From: an uncultured Fretibacterium sp.
GTDB taxonomy: Bacteria; Synergistota; Synergistia; Synergistales; Aminobacteriaceae
Assembly: GCA_947168585.1 (NCBI GenBank)
Contig: CAMVMK010000005.1
Location: 23,145 to 87,144 of the forward strand
DNA length: 64,000 nt
Direction of reading: 5' to 3'
A program made the translations under genes and the position numbers. Of the stretch, positions 61,660 through 64,000 are shown in pieces. The notes under the pieces were generated by a model. The model did no database searches. It had not been told where the DNA came from and worked only from the letters and a program-made list of their open reading frames with translations. Positions within the stretch are counted from its first letter, which is position 1. Every line of letters begins with the position of its first letter.

Positions 61660-62557
61660 GTAAAAACCTCCTTAAAGCGTCCTGCCACGATGGCAATAAA
61701 TTAAAGCCTGAAATTTTTAATTTTGATTTATCGAGCCTCGAGTTAAAAGGCCGCTTGGCCTTAGCTGCTCCGTATTCCGCACTCGAAACAGGAATGACTT
61801 TTATATTATCAAGTCCGGCCTGAGAAAAAATTTCGCAAGCAAAATCATACCAGCTTATATAATTTCCTTCGTTAGTAGCGTGGTAAATTCCGAATTTTTC
61901 GGTTAAATTTATATCAACAAGCAACCGCGATAAATCCGGCGTATAAGTCGGAGTTCCTATCTGATCATTAACAACTCTTAAAGTGTCGTGATTTTGCGCT
62001 ATTTTCAACATAGTTTTCACGAAATTATTTCCGTGTGAGCCGAAGACCCAAGCTATTCTAACTATGAAAAATTTTTCAAGAATTTTTTTAACGGCAAATT
62101 CGCCTTCAAGTTTAGTTTTTCCGTAAAAATTCAACGGAGCAAAATTTTCGTCTTCAGGTGTCCAAGCCCTTGAGCCTGTTCCGTCAAAAATATAATCGGT
62201 GCTGATATAAGTCATTACGGAATTAATTTTTTTGCAGGCACGTGCAAGATTTTTCGTTCCTGTAACATTGACGGCGAAAACTTTATTTTTATTTTCTTCA
62301 TCTTCGGCAGCGTCAACGGCTGTCCAAGCGGCGCAATGAATTATTCTGCCGGGCATGAATTGTTTTAGGGCATTTTCAACCGCGTTATAATCCGTAATAT
62401 CGAGCGAAATATATTCGCAGTTTTCAGAGCCTGAAAATTTTTCTCCGCGTCCTGAAGCGATACACTCAAAGCCCCGTGAAGTTAATTCTGTGATTAAGTC
62501 GCGGCCTAACTGACCGTTAGCACCGGTAATAAAAAATTTTAGTTTATCTTCTTGCAT
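61646..62557 (-). CDS. rfbD: dTDP-4-dehydrorhamnose reductase
   Basis: [20 protein letters not shown] is the nucleotide site. [20 protein letters not shown], then [17 protein letters not shown] with the YxxxK pair, are family motifs. The frame opens at 62581, but ATG 62557 (MQEDKLKFF) is the better start and overlaps rfbA by 14 bases. It makes dTDP-L-rhamnose with NAD(P)H. Confidence 0.95.
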   Translation of the reverse strand: MQEDKLKFFITGANGQLGRDLITELTSRGFECIASGRGEKFSGSENCEYISLDITDYNAVENALKQFMPGRIIHCAAWTAVDAAEDEENKNKVFAVNVTGTKNLARACKKINSVMTYISTDYIFDGTGSRAWTPEDENFAPLNFYGKTKLEGEFAVKKILEKFFIVRIAWVFGSHGNNFVKTMLKIAQNHDTLRVVNDQIGTPTYTPDLSRLLVDINLTEKFGIYHATNEGNYISWYDFACEIFSQAGLDNIKVIPVSSAEYGAAKAKRPFNSRLDKSKLKISGFNLLPSWQDALRRFLHGTN

Positions 62558-63440
62558 CAAGATATTTCCCTTCAAGAACATCTTTCAGATATTGGCCGTA
62601 TTGATTTTTCTTTAATTTTTCGTAGACTTTCAAAACTTCATCGCGTGTTATCCAGCCGTTTAAGTAAGCAATTTCTTCGAGGCAGGCAATTTTTCTATGC
62701 TGATGAGTTTCCAAAGTTTTAACAAAATTCGTAGCATCGGCCAAGCTTTCGTGAGTTCCTGTATCGAGCCACGTGAAGCCCTGCCCTAAAAGTTCGACGT
62801 TTAACTCTCCGCGCTCTAAATAAATCCGGTTTAAGTCAGTAATTTCAAGTTCGCCGCGTTTTGAAGGCTTAAGATTTTCCGCGAAATTTATAACTCTGTT
62901 ATCATAAAAATAAAGTCCAGTAACGCAGTAATTACTCTTAGGGTGTTCTGGCTTTTCTTCAATCGAGACTGCACGGCCGTTAGGGTCAAATTCTACAATT
63001 CCGAAACGTTCAGGGTCGTCAACATAATAGCCGAAAATTGTTGCGCCTTTGTTAGACTCTGCATTTTCTACGGCCTCGTGTAATTTTTTCTTTAAGCCCT
63101 GTCCGGAAAAAATATTATCGCCCAAAATCATTGCGACAGTGTCTGAGCCTATAAAATCTTTTCCGATTATAAAAGCCTGAGCAAGACCGTCAGGAGATTT
63201 TTGTTCAGCGTAAGAAAAATTTACGCCGAACTGCGAACCGCTGCCTAAAAGTTTTTCAAATCTTGGTAAATCATCTGGAGTTGAGATTATTAAAATATCT
63301 TTAATTTTTGCCTGCATTAAAATTGAAACGGGGTAATAAATCATAGGTTTGTCATAAACAGGCAGCAACTGCTTTGAAGTTACGAGAGTGAGCGGGTAAA
63401 GACGAGTGCCGCTTCCTCCGGCTAAAACTATGCCTTTCAT
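62544..63440 (-). CDS. rfbA: Glucose-1-phosphate thymidylyltransferase
   Basis: The signature [49 protein letters not shown] and [19 protein letters not shown] identify RfbA. 298 residues. First step and first gene of the operon; AGGAGGAA precedes ATG 63440. The order rfbA-D-C-B is uninterrupted. The product likely feeds rhamnose into cell-surface polysaccharide. Confidence 0.96.
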   Translation of the reverse strand: MKGIVLAGGSGTRLYPLTLVTSKQLLPVYDKPMIYYPVSILMQAKIKDILIISTPDDLPRFEKLLGSGSQFGVNFSYAEQKSPDGLAQAFIIGKDFIGSDTVAMILGDNIFSGQGLKKKLHEAVENAESNKGATIFGYYVDDPERFGIVEFDPNGRAVSIEEKPEHPKSNYCVTGLYFYDNRVINFAENLKPSKRGELEITDLNRIYLERGELNVELLGQGFTWLDTGTHESLADATNFVKTLETHQHRKIACLEEIAYLNGWITRDEVLKVYEKLKKNQYGQYLKDVLEGKYLDARR

Positions 63441-63555
63441 AAAAAATTATTCCTCCTAAAAATTACATATCGCCGTTTTTTTATAGTATATCAGAATGAT
63501 AGGTGAAGGCATATTATTTATGTTATAATTTTATAAAATTTAAGTAGAAAGGATC

Positions 63556-63585
63556 TTGACAAAGTTGCACGAAAATAGTTACAAT
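63556..63585 (+). promoter_or_regulatory. Sigma-70 promoter for the interrupted membrane-protein gene
   Basis: TTGACA (63556-63561) and TACAAT (63580-63585), 18 bases apart. A leader of about 105 bases precedes the ATG at 63698. Confidence 0.75.
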
Positions 63586-63697
63586 AGTTTTCGACTTGCG
63601 GCTATGATTTTGTTCTTTTAACAAACTTTTCAGATAAAAATTTTCCTAAAAAATCTTTATTAATTAATACCCGTTCATTTCGCGGAGGCATGTTGTC

Positions 63698-63976
63698 ATG
63701 ATGACAGGGAAATTAAAACTTGCCCGCGATAATGCAAAAGAATATTGGCCGCTTTTGTTCTGCGTGTTTTATATTATGATGATGTGGCTTGATAACCTGC
63801 CTAAGTTAAATGAGCTCACGCAATATAATGAAGGGCAGTTAATTTGGAATTACAGTATAGGTTTTATCCAGCGCGGTTTTGTCGGAACGTTTCTGCTGCC
63901 GATAAAATATTTTACGGCTATGGATTTTGCTGTAATATTTGCTGTAATTACCGAAAATTCGGCGCAAAGCCCCTAG
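63698..63976 (+). pseudogene. Multi-membrane protein, N-terminal part cut by an IS200/IS605-type element
   Basis: After GGAGG and ATG 63698 the protein has a hydrophobic helix (LLFCVFYIMMMWLDN), then YNEGQLIWNYSIGFIQRGFV and a second helix, resembling the start of large glycan-related membrane proteins. At about codon 85 (FAVIFAVITENS) it runs into the transposon end; the stop at 63974-63976 lies inside the element's left-end hairpin. The rest of the gene is beyond the window. It lies divergent to the dTDP-rhamnose operon, which suggests a surface-polysaccharide role. Confidence 0.75.
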
Positions 63977-64000
63977 CTTTAGCTATGGGGATGTAGCGCC
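63955..64000 (+). mobile_element. Left end of an IS200/IS605-type element (continues past window)
   Basis: Starts AAATTCG, then GGCGC (63961-63965), a CCCC-TAGC-TTTA-GCTA-GGGG hairpin with one bulged T (63970-63990), and GCGCC (63996-64000) closing an outer stem. The same plan (AAATTCG, outer arms, inner hairpin, GATG) is present in the remnant at 48357. No coding part is visible in the window. Confidence 0.7.

Noticed and set aside
1..64000. CRISPR array
   Set aside because: No regularly spaced 25-40 base repeats with unique spacers; the repeats found are tandem genes, short heptads or transposon ends.
1..64000. Prophage
   Set aside because: No capsid, tail, portal, terminase or integrase genes; gtrB here belongs to a surface-glycan locus.

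Overview
The window looks like chromosome from an anaerobic gut bacterium, most likely a member of the Synergistota (inference). The base composition is AT-rich. There is a complete str-S10-spc-alpha supercluster, Zn-type S14 and adenylate kinase, cobamide genes, NAD-linked iron alcohol dehydrogenases and a phosphate butyryl/acetyltransferase. A large exported protein ends in a Cys-containing motif, one membrane helix and a basic tail, like the Synergist-CTERM sorting signal. Species cannot be named from the sequence alone.

Layout. 1-7 kb: the end of cobU, then a Sel1-repeat lipoprotein-like gene cut in two by an IS607-type element (serine recombinase plus TnpB), then an aldo/keto reductase, a small membrane protein, an Mrr-like nuclease and a YczE-like membrane protein. 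7-16 kb: exported proteins, namely a tyrosine-phosphatase-like protein, three tandem binding proteins whose two lobes are in swapped order, two SH3 proteins, and the large CTERM surface protein; cbiB lies among them. 16-19 kb: cobD, a CDF metal transporter and a cobQ lacking its glutaminase domain. 19-24 kb: an exported hydrolase and a surface-glycosylation locus with a poly-C-frameshifted DUF6056-like membrane protein, two gtrB genes and the stub of a third, followed by a possible small RNA.

24-46 kb (minus strand): ecfT, a fused ecfA1A2, then the ribosomal supercluster read from rpsL (near 46 kb) down to rplQ (26.7 kb), driven by a strong sigma-70 promoter at about 46.1 kb. rpsD is absent from its usual place and RpoA carries a long Lys/Pro/Glu tail. 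46-53 kb: scpAB, a thioredoxin/thioredoxin reductase pair separated by a 250-bp IS200/IS605-type remnant that keeps a structured RNA-like segment, two iron alcohol dehydrogenases and rsmG. 53-55 kb: a YoeB-type toxin flanked by two copies of an antitoxin-like gene, then an altronate-dehydratase-like gene.

55.4-57.7 kb (minus strand): the most promising candidate new system, a compact RiPP-like cassette. A previously unlisted 39-residue Cys-containing peptide with a strong ribosome binding site is followed by a hairpin, then a radical SAM/SPASM maturase with a PqqD-like N-terminus, then a translationally overlapping amidohydrolase. 58-64 kb: a PH-domain-like membrane protein, tRNA-Lys and tRNA-Glu, a phosphate acyltransferase, the dTDP-rhamnose operon (rfbADCB) and a membrane-protein gene interrupted at the window edge by the left end of an IS200/IS605-type element.

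The cobamide genes (cobU, cbiB, cobD, cobQ) are scattered rather than in one operon. The GtrB and dTDP-rhamnose genes point to a decorated, probably variable cell surface. Degenerate TAGGAGT-like short repeats mark the 3' ends of many transcription units and often form the terminator stems.
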